Positions 19,861 through 31,714 of a stretch of DNA of 64,000 nucleotides are shown here, one piece after another. Source of the stretch: Wurfbainia villosa. Its lineage: Eukaryota; Streptophyta; Magnoliopsida; Zingiberales; Zingiberaceae. Under the pieces are notes generated by a model. That model was not told where the DNA came from and did no database searches. It worked only from the letters and a program-made list of their open reading frames with translations. The stretch lies in contig CM045991.1 of assembly GCA_025175895.1 (NCBI GenBank), positions 89,267,174-89,331,173 of the forward strand. Reading direction: 5' to 3'. How positions within the stretch are numbered: position 1 is the first letter of the stretch; every line of letters begins with the position of its first letter. A program made the translations under genes and the position numbers.

Positions 19861-21334
19861 TTGTAAGATCTTAAGAAGAAGAGAAGTGAGACTTCAACTT
19901 TAGGTATAAATGTTATAGAAGTCAATCTATCTATTTCTTCATCATGGGTATTAGATATCGGATGTGCATCTCACATTTGTACCAATGTGCAGGCGCTGAG
20001 AAATAGCAGGGCATTGACAAAGGGCGAGGTGGACCTACGAGTAGGCAATGGAGCAAGAGTTGCTGTTGTTGTTGTAGGAACTTATGATCTATCTCTGCCC
20101 TTTGGTCTTGTACTAGAATTAGATGAATGTTGTTATGTGCCTGCTTTAACTAAGAACATAATTTTGGTTTCTTGTTTGGACAAGAAAGGATTTACATTTA
20201 TAATAAAGAACAAATGTTGTTCAGTTTATTTAAATGATATGTTCTATTGTAGTGAACCTCTAATGAACGGACTCTACTTTCTAGACTTAGAGAGCCTCAT
20301 CTATAACATAAGTACCAAAAGGTTCAAATCAAATGAGTTGAACCAAACCTATCTCTGGCATTATCGCTTAGGTCACATAAATGAGAGTCGCTTATCTCAG
20401 CTCCATAAGGATGGGTTGCTAGACTCATTTTATTTTGAATCATATGAGACATGCGAGTCTTGCCTTTTAGGCAAGATGACCAAGACTCCCTTTAGTGGAC
20501 ACAGCGAAAGAGCAACAGACTTGTTAGGACTTATACATAGTGATGTATGTAGCCCTTTCAATGTTGATGCTAGAGGTGATTACAGGTACTTCATTACATT
20601 TACTGATGACTTTAGTAGATATGATTATGTGTATCTCATGACACATAAATCAGAATCCTTTGAAAAGTTCAAAGAATTCAAGAATGAAGTACAAAACCAG
20701 CTTGGCAAGAGTATTAAGATACTTCGATCAGATCGAGGTGGTAAATACCTTAGCCATGAGTTTCGTGACTATCTAGCTGAGTGTGGGATTCTATCCCAAC
20801 TCACTCCTTATGGAACACCACAGTGGAATGGTGTATCTGAAAGGAGGAATCGTACCCTATTAGATATGGTATGATCTATGATGAGTCACATAGATCTTCC
20901 TATATCCTTTTGGGGATATGCTCTAGACACAACAACCTTCACACTTAACCGTGTACCATCCAAGGCTATGATAAAGATACCATATACGATATGGACAGGG
21001 AGAAATCCCAAGATGTCTTTCATGAGGATTTGGAGTTGTGAGGCTTACGTTCAACGTCAAGTCTCAGACAAACTGGGACCCAAATCCGATAAGTGCTATT
21101 TTGTTTGATATCCCAAGGAGACGAAGGGATATTACTTCTACATTCCCAGTCAGCACAAAGTTTTTGTGGCAAAGACTGAGGTTTTTCTAGAAAGGGATTT
21201 TGTTTCTAGAAAAACTAGTGGGAGTACGTTCGATCTTGAAGAAATTCAAGATAAGGACCATAGCACTGAGGCATTGATGGAGGTTGAACAGGAACCACAG
21301 TGTTGTGGGTGATGAGATTGTTGCATAAAAAGTT
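19861..21334 (+). pseudogene. pol: Element H pol: protease and integrase
   Basis: It starts in the Gag frame and runs 19987-20874 open. The protease reads VLDIGCASHICTNV (D-I-G instead of D-S/T-G). The integrase zinc region LWHYRLGHINESRLSQLH...CESCLLGK is followed by the core HSDVCSPF, FTDDFSRYDY, RSDRGGKYL (Glu of GGEY changed to Lys) and WNGVSERRNR. In-frame stops lie at 20875-20877 (TGA) and 21106-21108 (TGA). A frameshift near 21300 separates it from the reverse transcriptase. Several catalytic neighbours are altered, so the enzyme is dead in this copy. Confidence 0.88.
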
Positions 21335-23034
21335 GTGGAACAATCACCTGTTCAAGTAGACCTACCTCTTCGCAGGTCTGATAGGGTACGTCGTCAGCCT
21401 GAGAGATACTCATTTCTCTTGTCTTACCATGATGACGTTATGCTCATTGAAAATGAGCCTACCTCCTATCAGGAAGCTGTGTTGAGCCCAGACTCTGAGA
21501 AATGGCTAGAGGCCATGAGATCCGAGATGGAATCCATGTACACCAACCAAGTATGGACTTTGGTTGATCCACCTGAAGGGGTCAAACCCATTGGGTGTAA
21601 GTGGATCTTTAAGAGAAAGACTGACATGGATGGACTTACGCATACCTATAAGGGCCGATTGGTGGCTAAAGGTTTCAAGCAAATTCATGGTATTGACTAT
21701 GATGAAACCTTTTCTCCAGTGGCGTTGTTTAAGTCCATTCGGATCATGCTTGCTATTGCAGCATACCACGATTATGAGATCTGGCAGATGGATGTTAAAA
21801 CCGTGTTTCTGAATGGAAACTTACTCGAGGATGTGTACATGACACAATCTGAGGGTTTTGTAGATCCACAGCATACTGGGAAAGTATGCAAGCTGCAAAG
21901 GTCCATTTATGGGCTAAAGCAAGCTTCTCGGAGCTGGAATCTTCGATTCGATGATGCGATCAAACAGTTTGGTTTCATCAAGAATGAAGATGAACCCTGT
22001 GTCTATAAGAGGGTTAAGGGGAACAAAGTTGTCTTCCTTGTATTGCATGTGGATGACATACTACTCATTGGGAATGACATCCCTTTACTACAGTCTATGA
22101 AGACTTGGCTGGGGACGTGCTTCTCAATGAAGGACTTAGGTGAAGCAGCCTGTATTCTAGGCATCAAGATCTATAGAGATAGATCTAAGAGATTGCTTAG
22201 CCTAAGTTAGAGTACATATATTGACACGGTATTACTACGGTTTGCCATGCAAAATTCCAAGAAGGGACTTCTGTCGATGTCACATGGTGTGAGTCTTTCG
22301 AAGACTCAAAGTCCCTCTTATAGAGAGGGGAGAGACCGCATGGATAAGATCCCTTATGCATTTGCTATAGGGTCTATCATGTACGCCATGTTGTGTACTC
22401 GTCCTGATGTCTCGTATGCTTTGAGCATGACGAGTAGAGACCAATCAGATCCAGGTGAGCATCACTGGATCGCAGTCAAGAATATTCTTAAGTACTTGAG
22501 AAGGACTAAAGAATATTTCTTGATATTTGGAGGCAATGAGGAGCTAGCTGTAAAGGGTTACAGCGATGCCAGCTTCCAAACTGACCAGGATGATTATAGA
22601 TCACAGTCAGGGTTCGTGTTTTGCTTGAATGGTGGCGCTGTGAGCTGGAAGAGTTCGAAGTAGGATACAGTTGCTGATTCTACAACAGAAGCCGAGTATA
22701 TCGATGCATCTGAGGTAGCAAAGGAGGCAGTTTGGATCTGCAAGTTCATTATTGAGCTTGGGGGGGTTCCTAGCATAGCAGATCTCATAGAGCTCTATTG
22801 TGACAACAATGGAGCGATTGCACAGGCTAAGGAACCTCTCTCACACCAGCGGACCAAACACATACTACGACACTTCCATCTCATTCGAGAGATTATCGAT
22901 AGAGGAGATGTGAAGATTTGCAGAGTACCCACATTGGCTAACATCGCAGATCCCTTGACCAAGGTTTTGGCACAAAAAAAGCATGATGGTCACACTAGGT
23001 CATTGGGTATTAGATACTACGGTGATTGGCACTA
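21335..23034 (+). pseudogene. pol: Element H pol: reverse transcriptase and RNase H
   Basis: Open 21335-22210, TAG at 22208-22210, open again 22247-22663, TAG at 22661-22663, then remnants to about 23034, all in one frame. Motifs: RRSDRVRRQPERYSF (linker), GCKWIFKRKTDMDG, DETFSPVA, QMDVKT.FLNGN, RSIYGLKQASRSWN and VLHVDDILLIGND near 22046. The catalytic YVDD is changed to HVDD. RNase H pieces: GYSDASFQTDQDDYRSQSG, VSWKSSK, ADSTTEAEYI, ELYCDNNGAIAQAKEP and ADPLTKV. The clean frame with a few stops suggests decay by point mutation. Confidence 0.9.
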
Positions 23035-23049
23035 GTGCTAGTGGGAGAT

Positions 23050-24871
23050 TGTTAGTGAAAGCCCTAGAGCCAATCATGTGATGATTGTTGTATGAACTTT
23101 ATTGTATCATATTCCTATTTATAAAGGCATGGTTATTATATTTACTTGTATTGGTGTCAAATAAACTAAGTATAATAATATCCTTGAGTAGAAGATTCTT
23201 ATCTATATCAATCGATTGGTTGAATCGATAATGAGATGATATAGAGAACACTACTCTTAATCATTCCTAGTCAAGTATTAACATTCAAGGACAATGTTAA
23301 TGCATAGAGACTAGCATGTAGGTCAACTCGATGACTTGATCTCACAAGTCATGGATATGAGATATCAAGTTGACACATGGGTATGCATTAGAGAATGTAT
23401 ATTGAATGACCCGCCATGAGAAAGTATCATGGATCCTTATATGAGTGTCATATACTTTCTCATGTGACTATTAGTATGACTATTAGTCCTTGGACCTAAA
23501 GTCACCATGGTTCCCTATATAAGGAGTTGCATACTTTGGCTTCGTCAAACGTCACCCGTAAATGGGTGGACTATAAAGGCGATTACTAGGTATGTAACAA
23601 ATTATGCGGAGGGATGTGAGTGATGTAGATGGGATCTATCCCTCCTATATGACGGAAGTGACATCGTTATTCTTGATAGAGTGAGACCACGAAGTGCATG
23701 GCCATGCCCAAATAAGAATATGAGATATTGAGCTCATTTGATTAGAGTGAGTCTACTTGGAGTTCAAGATATAGATTATACCGAGGATGACACGGTCTAT
23801 GCCTCAATTGGTCAATCTAGATGTCAAGGATAGAGGGACATTGTCACATATTGTGAGGGTCACAATTAGTAGTCACAAAGGTGATGTTGGAGCTCAACAT
23901 TCTTGTAACTTGGGTAGCAATGATGTGTTGCTAGATACCGCTCATTGCTTATGTTCCTAAATCGGTTTAGGAGCATTGCCAACGTTACAAAAGCCTATAG
24001 GGTCACACACAAAGGGCAATTAGATGGAGATTAGGTTCATATGATGAACCATGAGGATTAGGTTCATGGGATAAACCAAATTGGATTAAGAGTAATCCAA
24101 ATTAGACTAATTGAGTTAGACTCAATTTGATTTAAGTGTTGAATGAGTCTAATTTAGATTTGATTCATTGAGTCAATTTAAATTAATGAATTGAGATTCA
24201 TTAAATCAAATTGACTTGAATCAAGTGGTTAGATTTGATCAACCATGGGAGATAATAGGTCAAGTTTGACTTGACTTGAGAGGGAAGATGAATGGTCAGT
24301 TTTGACTTGACCAATTGTCATATCATGGTGACTTGGCATGGGGGCCGGCCAATGATGATGTTCCACATCATCATGGACTTATCATGTGTTGCCACCTCAT
24401 GAGGGAGACCAAGAGTCATTGGCTCTTGGAGTTACATGCATGCATGTAACCCCCCAACTTGAAGTGGCCAGCCACTTTACTTGATGGTGAGAAGTTATTT
24501 TGTAAAAAACTCCATCTTCTTCTTCCTTGGTTCTTCCTCTCTTGCTCTCCTATTCCTCATCTTGGCCGAAACTTCCAAGGAGTGCTAGCACACTCTAGGT
24601 TGTTTTTCTCCACCATTTGTCCATGTAGATACTTATAGAGGAGTGTACACTTGACACTCTTGAGTTCTGGCAAAGCATTTGGACGAGCGGGATAAGCGAA
24701 GGGCATCGCTACGAGGGTAACGCTCTCATCATATAGATCCATGGTAGAACTAGGTTTTCATAACACATACATGTAGGTTTTATTTTTATTATACTTCGCA
24801 CGGATCCGTGGTCGGGCTTCCGAGGTTTTCGCAACACAAAAAGCGGTTTTTACGGCTCAAAAAGTCCAACA
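23050..24871 (+). repeat. Element H 3' LTR
   Basis: 1822 bp, TGTTAGTGAAAGCCCTAGAG ... AAAGTCCAACA, the length and start typical of BARE/Angela LTRs. GTGGGAGAT (23041-23049) is the polypurine tract. A TATATAAGG box lies near 23516, but earlier in the LTR than is usual for BARE promoters, so I do not call a promoter. Confidence 0.92.
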
Positions 24872-24937
24872 GATGATTGGGATATCCAAAGTCATATGGG
24901 ATAGAATATTTAGGGAAAATTATTGGAGCAATCAACC

Positions 24938-25112
24938 TTGGAAGTCCAAGATTGGATTCTTGGCATCTGAGAAGTCCAAGTATATATGGATACTTGGAAT
25001 GAAAAGTCCAAGCATGGGTCTTGGCAAGTGAAAATCCAAATATGGGTCTTGGCATTTGGTAAAGTCCATGTATGAATACTTGGCAAGGAAAATGTCCAAG
25101 CATGGGTCTTGG
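24938..25112 (+). repeat. Array of ~30-bp hairpin units in element I
   Basis: About six units of the pattern AAGTCCAAG-N5-TCTTGGCA with spacers of ~10 bp, each able to form a TCCAAG/CTTGGA stem. The same unit type fills part of the LTRs of D and J. Confidence 0.7.
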
Positions 25113-25558
25113 CATTTGTGAAAGTTACTTTCATGGATGTGAGTAGGCTTAATGAGCTTGAGAAGGAGTGCCAAGAGGTGACCAAGTATGCTTCGAGTCA
25201 TGCTAATCTTGCAGAGTCGAGTAAGGGCTCCCGGGGAACAAAGTGCAAGTGACACAAGTATGAGAAGAAGACTAAAGGTCCTGGCAAGAACAAACCATTC
25301 GTAAAGACAGCTGAAAAGGGACAGAAAACCAAGAAGAAAGAGCTTGTAAAGAGAAAAATCTGATGCTATGTATGGGGTAATCTTGGGCATTTCGCACGAT
25401 AGTGTGGCGAGTGAAAAATATATCATTCTTCTTTACATAGTTCAAGTTATGTGTCATCTAGTGTGTTATTCTCTAACTCATCCCCTTTGTGGATTGTAGA
25501 CTCGGGAGTCACAGACCATGTAGCTAAAGATAGGAGTGCTTACATAGATTTTTGTCAC

Positions 25559-25563
25559 TTAAG
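25559..25563. other. Target-site duplication of element J, left copy
   Basis: TTAAG before the J element, repeated exactly at 32199-32203. Confidence 0.92.
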
Positions 25564-27034
25564 TGTTAGGATCTTTGTAATGGCTAGAGGGGGGGTGAAT
25601 AGCGCGTGTTCTTTCATTGATGGAATTCGATCATGATCGTCTCTACAATTTCGTTAGTACACAGCGGGAATAGAAATAATACAATAACGAAATAAAAAAT
25701 CACACATGAACACAATTGTTTAACGTGGTTCGGAACCGTACGGTTCCTACTCCACGAATCGGGTTCGTACGAACCCTAGCGACGCCAATCACACACCACT
25801 ATAAAACACTCCTTCTCGGAACAATCCGGAGGCGGAGAAACCTTGTAAAAGATGATTACAACAATAATCAAAAGCTACAAGCAAATACAATGAAATACAA
25901 AGCAAGACTAGTAAAGAAAAACACTTTACAAATGCTCTTGAATGCTTGATTGCTAGGTTGATCGAGTAGCACTTGGAGACCCTGAATTGCAGCAGCAACT
26001 CGCCTCAAATCGCCTCAAAGAACCATGCGAAATTCCTCCATAACGAGCTCCTTATAAAGCTTCAACCCGTGCTGGAAAAAGTCGATCAGTCGACTGCTCG
26101 GGACCATCAGTCGACTGATGCCACTATTGTCGTGAGACAACGGCTAGATCCATGCTGGATAAGTCCAACGGATCTACCATCAGTCGACTGATGGTGTCCT
26201 CACTCGACTGCTAGTCCCAGCGATCGAGTGAGACTACACTCTGTGGTCGAATTCGAGCACCCGATCGATCATGCAATCACGATCGTCATCCTCTCCGGGC
26301 AATGATCACAGCTAGGCCACTTCCCGCAGTCAAACCCTAGTTGACTCGGTCCAGTCGACTGCCACATTGCACCAGTCGACTGGCACACCTCAAACATGAG
26401 GTTTTAGCCCAAGTATGGTGCCCCCATACTTGCTAGACCACCCTTAGCCTAGACCTAAGCCTTCTAGCCACCTCCATCAGCCTCACGCCTCTCGGATCCC
26501 TCCAAGTCATCCATGACTTGTTCATCCATCGCGCTAGCCTTCAGGTGCTTCCATTGGCTATGTCATGCTAACGGTGTCTACACCGCCAAGGCACATTGGA
26601 CTTACGCCGCCAAGACTCCGCTTGGACTTTACGCCGCCAACCATTGGACTTATGCTGCCAAGACTCCCGCCAAGACTTTACGCAGCCAATATCAAACCCC
26701 TTGGACTTCTCATGCCAAGACTCAAGCTTGGACATTCCCTTGCCAACCCATGTTGGACTTCTCAAATGCCAAGACCATGCTTGGACTTTCCCTTGCCAAC
26801 CAATGTTGAACTTTTACATTGCCAAGACCCATGCTTAGACTTTTCATGTGCCAAGTGTTTCACTTGGACTTTCCATGCCAAGTACTCAAGACTTGGACTT
26901 TACCAAATGCCAAGTGTCCCACTTGGACTTTCCCATGACAATTACATTGTCATATGTTTTTGTCGAACATTAAAACATCACTCGAATCAAACTCGAGTCC
27001 TAGTCAATCGTGACCTGGGCCGATTGCACCAACA
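25564..27034 (-). repeat. Element J 3' LTR (left copy)
   Basis: 1471 bp, plus-strand ends TGTTAGGATCTTTG and GCACCAACA. It carries five exact CAGTCGACTG palindromes and a hairpin-unit array (about 26580-26940). It is about 90 bp shorter than the other LTR, mainly through loss of palindrome units. A TATA-like CTTTATAA (minus) lies at 26052-26059. Confidence 0.9.
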
Positions 27035-28927
27035 ATCTCCCCCTTTTTGATGTTTGACAAAAACCAAACAAAACATTGAGTTAGAACACTAACTCAAATC
27101 CCTTACCAATTATCCCAAATTGGTAATCTTAAACATTCTCCAAATGTTCTCCCCCAAACATTCTCCCCCTTTTTGACTAACATCAAAAAAGCCTTCTCTC
27201 CAAGGAGGTCAATGTCTCATGTTCCAATGAGATCTTACAATCTCCCCCTTAGTCTAAAAATATCTAGGATGCCTACCATCTTCCTAGTGATAAGTCCCAT
27301 ATCACTCAAGAGAGGCAATCCTATTCACTCTCCCAATTTCCAAATTGGGTATCAAAAACCCATCAATTTTCCCAAATTGATGATACTCTTCCAATAACTT
27401 CTCCACTTCAAGGACAAAAACACATTCATCATCCCAAGATGGATACCTCCCCCTAAAGGCTTGCTCCCCCTTGACCATTGCACCACCAATGTCCTTGGGA
27501 AGTCCCTAAGCCAATAGGAACTCTAAGCCATCAAAATTAAGGTTAGAAATTCAACATTGAACTTTCCAACACCTTAAAATTGATACAAACCCTAATCACC
27601 TCTCCTAATCTATATCCAATGGATTTTCACCCTTTATCATGCTTCCCAAAGCATATCCTAGGGTTAGGGACTTTAACCGCAGCTGAAATCGGGTTAAACA
27701 ACCTAGGTTACTCCGAAATCAGGCTATCAGTCGAGTGATTCAGAGATCAGTCGACTGGAACCTCCATCAGTCGACTGCCACCTAGGGCAATCGACTGATA
27801 ATTGAAAAATCCAATTTTCAGTTATCAGAAACGAGTTTTAGAAAATCATAAGTAATTCTACGTATTTTGAAAAATCACGAAATTTGATACGTATATTACT
27901 TATAGTCAATACAATGGGTGAAAAATATTTGAAAATTATTTTACCCATAAAATAGTGAGTTTGATACAAAACTCAAAACCATTGAAATTTTCAATGTTTT
28001 GGCCCTATCTTGTATCAACTCCATCAATGGTGATTGCCATCAAAAGATAGACTTCACCAAGGTTTTCTAAAATGATTTTAAAATGTTTTTCAAAACCTTA
28101 TTTTGGATCATATTCCTTGGGCTCTATGCACATGACTTGTACACAAGCTTTCCCAATGATCCACTTATTGAGTAGATGAGTTTGGGTTCAACTAGATGCA
28201 AAAACTATGCACCTTGAACTTAACTCATATCCTAGCATCTCACATGTATCTAGGGTGTATAAATACACATACATGTCAATTGGATGTGAGATGTGGGTTT
28301 TGGTTCATTTAATCTAGAGTTTCATGCATTTCCTAGGCAACCCTACTTGATTCCCTTATAAATGGGACTTCAAGTCATGCCATTGTTCTTAGTTCAATTT
28401 TAATCAAATTAATGCATGAAATGATCATGGCATAAAGATAGCAATAATTAAGCATGGCCAATGATCATGATGTCATGGCATATGATAAAATCTAAAAACA
28501 CATGACATTTAAAACTTTAATCCTAAAACATGAACATGACATATACAATGAATAAAAGTAAGCATGATGTCAAGACATGTTATATGGCAAACAAAGTATG
28601 ACATATAAAATATATAGGTATAATAATACCTAAATCTTAATATTAATTGTCATTTGATATAATTCATCATATTTTGCCATATTTCTACTTTTCTCCCAAG
28701 TGTGCCAAAAACCCAAAATGGCACACCAACCTCTAAACCTAAATTGTGCCAATTTGATCATTTTATCAAACTTCTCAAATAATATTGGCACATCCTAAAA
28801 TATTTTAGGATTAAGACTCAAATGTATTTCCAAGGTGACCCTAACCTTGAAAATAACCTAAAGTGTCACCTTTATCATGGTTGAGTTAACTACCCATCCA
28901 ATCAAGGTTGGCACACCCTAACCCCAT
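27035..28927 (-). other. Element J 3' non-coding region with polypurine tracts
   Basis: 1.9 kb without a pol frame. On the minus strand AAAGGGGGAG-type tracts occur near 27035 (the functional one next to the LTR), 27149, 27163, 27241, 27447 and 27464. CAGTCGACTG-type palindromes cluster at about 27727-27803. The remainder is AT-rich sequence in which I see no gene. Confidence 0.75.
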
Positions 28928-30571
28928 CTAGCGTGAATCAATCACGCTCTTAGGAACCCAAAACCTATTTGAGCTCCTAGGGTTAATTAGGTATTCCTTA
29001 GGGATAACCTCCCTAGATACCTTCCTAATGACCCTCCTAGGCTTATTAGCCTTGATCATTTTGGTCTTGCCTAGGTTAACCTTAGGGATTGCCTCCCTAA
29101 TAACCTTCTTAGTGGCCACCCTAGGTTTCTTCGAAACCCTAGCCACTAGGCACAACCTTTGGTCAACCCTAGGGATGACTTCCCCATTGACCTTGGTCTT
29201 CCTAGACCTAGTTAGTGTTCCATAATCAAATGGAACACTATGGTAAGCCACCTTAGGCTTAGGTTTGTGACTCAAACCTTGCTTGCCCTTGGTTGACTTT
29301 TGACTCTTAGGTCCTAGGTATTCACTTTGACTTTTGGACCCTTGAAATTGATTTTGGATGTTCCTAAGGGTCTTCTCAAGTTTTTCAAGCCTTGACCTCA
29401 AGGCTTGATTTTCCAACTCTAATTTCCCAATTTTTGATTTCTCATTTTGTCCTTGGACATTATCCTTTCTAGGCAGGTGCCTAGTCCATTTTGGATTAAA
29501 ACCTAGATGATCCCCTATCTTCTCAATTGATTTCCTAGGTGAAATATTTTTAGGGACATTAGTCCCAAATTTTTCCTTCTTTCCTAAGTGGATATTTTTA
29601 GCACCTAGACAAATATATCTATTGTTTCTAGCATGCTTTTCATGTACAATAGCAAGAGAATTAGAATCCTTAGCATGCTTTTGCCTATTAACTAAAGAAG
29701 GTGCATTATTGAAATATACCTTAGGGTTAGCCTTAGAAGCTTCCCCTACTTGTGATGCTCCTTCTTTGGTCTTTTTGCTCCCCCTAGGACATTGACTCCG
29801 GTAGTGTCCCGGTAGCCGGCATTTGAAGCAAACCACGTGCTCCTTGCTTTTAATTGTCGAGGGACCGACATCCTTGACCTTTGGTGCCGGAGGAGTCTTC
29901 TTAACCCGTTTAGGACACTTACTCTTGTAGTGTCCTTGCTCCCTACACTCAAAGCATATAATATTCATTTTATTATTAATCGACATGCTTGAGTTACCTA
30001 GATCCATGGTGATCGGAATGGGTTCTTCATCCCTCCTAGAGGTTGAGGCTTCTTCTTTATTTTGTTCCGGCTCCGATGTGGATGGTCTCTCCCCCTCAAT
30101 CACAGAAGTGGATGCTTCTTCCACCTTTTCTACTTCCTTCTCCGATCCGGATGTTGATTCCTTACTTTCTTGTGAGGATGATGAAGCTTCCTCTTCGGTC
30201 TCCTCCTCTTCCAAGTCTTCTTGGACCGATTCGGGATTGTCGTAGAACTTGACCAACTTGTTCCACAACTCCTTGGCATCCTTATAGCTTCCTAATCTAG
30301 ACAAAATGTCGTTAGGTATCAAATTAATCAACATTTTTGTTACCTTAACGGTTGTCTTGAATTTTTGGCGTTGCTCCTCGGTCCATCGCTTCATTTTGAG
30401 GATTTCGCTGTTCTCTCCTCTCGGAGCATCAAAACTTATAATCACGGCAAACCAATTTTCTATATTCGTCATTAGAAAATATTCCATTCTACCTTTCCAA
30501 TACGCGAAATGTTCGCGGTCGAAGGAAGGTGGAACGTTGATGTCGTCACCCAATCTCTCCTTGAATTCCAT
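28928..30571 (-). CDS. gag: Element J Gag with two zinc knuckles
   Basis: Intact 547-aa frame, ATG 30571, TAG at 28928-28930. The N-terminal Sirevirus Gag start reads PSFDREHFAYWKGRMEYFLMTNIENWF, with ELWNKLVKFYDNPE near residue 95. The second half of the usual Gag domain (the FPRT.LWASMVDAYK region of G and D) is absent, replaced at residue ~115 by a Glu/Ser-rich acidic stretch. Two CCHC knuckles follow, CFECREQGHYKSKC (~205) and CFKCRLPGHYRSQC (~250), where the relatives here have one. A coiled coil GKLELENQALRSRLEKLEK and a basic C-terminal tail ending WVPKSVIDSR complete it. It would form or join RNA-protein particles. No pol frame follows. The only long clean frame of J is thus Gag, which suggests selection or recent insertion. 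Confidence 0.9.
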   Translation of the reverse strand: MEFKERLGDDINVPPSFDREHFAYWKGRMEYFLMTNIENWFAVIISFDAPRGENSEILKMKRWTEEQRQKFKTTVKVTKMLINLIPNDILSRLGSYKDAKELWNKLVKFYDNPESVQEDLEEEETEEEASSSSQESKESTSGSEKEVEKVEEASTSVIEGERPSTSEPEQNKEEASTSRRDEEPIPITMDLGNSSMSINNKMNIICFECREQGHYKSKCPKRVKKTPPAPKVKDVGPSTIKSKEHVVCFKCRLPGHYRSQCPRGSKKTKEGASQVGEASKANPKVYFNNAPSLVNRQKHAKDSNSLAIVHEKHARNNRYICLGAKNIHLGKKEKFGTNVPKNISPRKSIEKIGDHLGFNPKWTRHLPRKDNVQGQNEKSKIGKLELENQALRSRLEKLEKTLRNIQNQFQGSKSQSEYLGPKSQKSTKGKQGLSHKPKPKVAYHSVPFDYGTLTRSRKTKVNGEVIPRVDQRLCLVARVSKKPRVATKKVIREAIPKVNLGKTKMIKANKPRRVIRKVSREVIPKEYLINPRSSNRFWVPKSVIDSR

Positions 30572-30622
30572 CTTATTCCAAAAGTGTTCTCCCTTGGTTG
30601 TTAAGCTTAGAAGAGCGGCCTC

Positions 30623-30634
30623 GCTCTGATACCA
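30623..30634 (-). other. Element J primer-binding site
   Basis: The minus strand reads TGGTATCAGAGC, a perfect initiator tRNA-Met complement, two bases from the LTR. Gag starts only about 50 bp further on. Confidence 0.88.
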
Positions 30635-31159
30635 CTTGTTAGGATCTTTGTAATGGCTAGAGGGGGGGTGAATAGCGCGTGTTCATTCGTTGATGGAATT
30701 CGATCGTGATCGTCTCTACAATTTCGTTAGTACGCAGCGGAAATAGAAATAATACAATAACAAAATAAACAATCACACATGAACACAATTGTTTAACGTG
30801 GTTCGGAACCGCACGGTTCCTACTCCACGGATCGGGTTCGTACGAACCCTAGCAATGTCAATCACACACCACTATAAAACACTCCTTCTCAGAACAATCT
30901 GGAGGCGGAGAAACCTCGTACAAGATGATTACAACAATAATCAAAAGCTACAAGAAAATACAATGAAATACAAAGCAAGACTAGTAAAGAAAAACACTTT
31001 ACAAATGCTCTTGAATGCTTGATCGCTAGGTTGATCAAGTAGCACTTGTAGACCCTGATTTGCAGCAGCAACTCGTCCCAAATCGCCTCAAAGAACCATG
31101 CCAAATTCCTTCATCATGAGCTCCTTATAAAGCTTCAACCTGTGCTGGAAAAAGTCGAT

Positions 31160-31518
31160 CAGTCGACTGCTCGGGACCATCAGTCGACTGATGCCACTGT
31201 TGTCGTGAGACAACGGCTAGATCCACGCTGGATAAGTCCAATGGATCTACCATCAGTCGACTGATCAAACCCATCAGTCGACTGATGGTGTCCTCACTCG
31301 ACTGCTAGTCCCAGCGGTCGAGTGAGACTACACTCTGTGGTCGAATTCCCGAGCACCAGTCGACTGATCATGCAATCAGTCGACTACTCGAGCCATCAGT
31401 CGACTACTCGAGCTATCAGTCGACTGCCATCCTATGGCAGTCGACTGCTAGGCCACTTCCCATAGTCAAACCCTAGTTGACTCGGTCCAGTCGACTGCCA
31501 CATTGCACCAGTCGACTG
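31160..31518 (-). repeat. Cluster of CAGTCGACTG palindromes in the J 5' LTR
   Basis: Exact copies start at 31160, 31181, 31254, 31275, 31357, 31417, 31438, 31488 and 31509. The block lies upstream of the presumed TATA on the minus strand, so it is in U3. Confidence 0.85.
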
Positions 31519-31714
31519 GCACACCTCAAACATGAGGTTTTAGCCCAAGTATGGTGCCCCCATACTTGCTAGACCACCCTTAGCCTAGACCTAAGCCTTC
31601 TAGCCACCTCCATCAACCTCACGCCTCTCGGATCCCTCCAAGTCATCCATGACTTGTTCATCCATCGCGCTAGCCTTCAGCTGCTTCCATTGGCTATGTC
31701 ATGCTAACGGTGTC

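Larger units (their letters stand above)
8226..24871 (+). mobile_element. Element H: Angela/BARE-type Ty1/copia retrotransposon, interrupted by G
   Basis: Partial 5' LTR (8226-8910), primer site, long leader, insertion of G at 10422-18930, then gag (19072), pol and a complete 3' LTR (23050-24871). The start of the 5' LTR lies beyond B, left of the window. H differs clearly from B at the protein level but shares the lineage. It carries many in-frame stops and is older than both of its insertions. Confidence 0.9.
24872..25563 (+). pseudogene. Element I: gag end and protease start of an old copia element
   Basis: From about 25134 one frame carries a Gag C-terminal part (RLNELEKECQEVTKYASSH), a basic tail, and a zinc knuckle reading CYVWGNLGHFAR-stop-C, in which the second Cys is Trp and a stop precedes the last Cys. 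A protease follows with LWIVDSGVTDHVAKD (25482 on), where D-S-G is intact. There are at least four in-frame stops. The frame is cut by element J at 25564 and continues at 32204. The lineage is Ty1/copia, near TNT1-like elements, but I cannot fix it further. Bases 24872-25110 hold a hairpin array described separately. Confidence 0.75.

Noticed and set aside
19525..19925. Minus-strand frames with hydrophobic stretches opposite H gag
   Set aside because: Antisense reading of the lysine/glycine-rich Gag tail; no independent support.
26565..27050. Open frames with repeated TWT/LDF/MPRP words on the plus strand (also 31649-32182, 24910-25426)
   Set aside because: They are translations of the hairpin-unit arrays in the J LTRs and element I. 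The periodic peptide follows from the DNA repeat; the frames are open in several phases at once.
31160..31518. CRISPR-like array
   Set aside because: The repeats are 10-bp palindromes at irregular spacing in a plant LTR, without constant-length spacers or cas genes.
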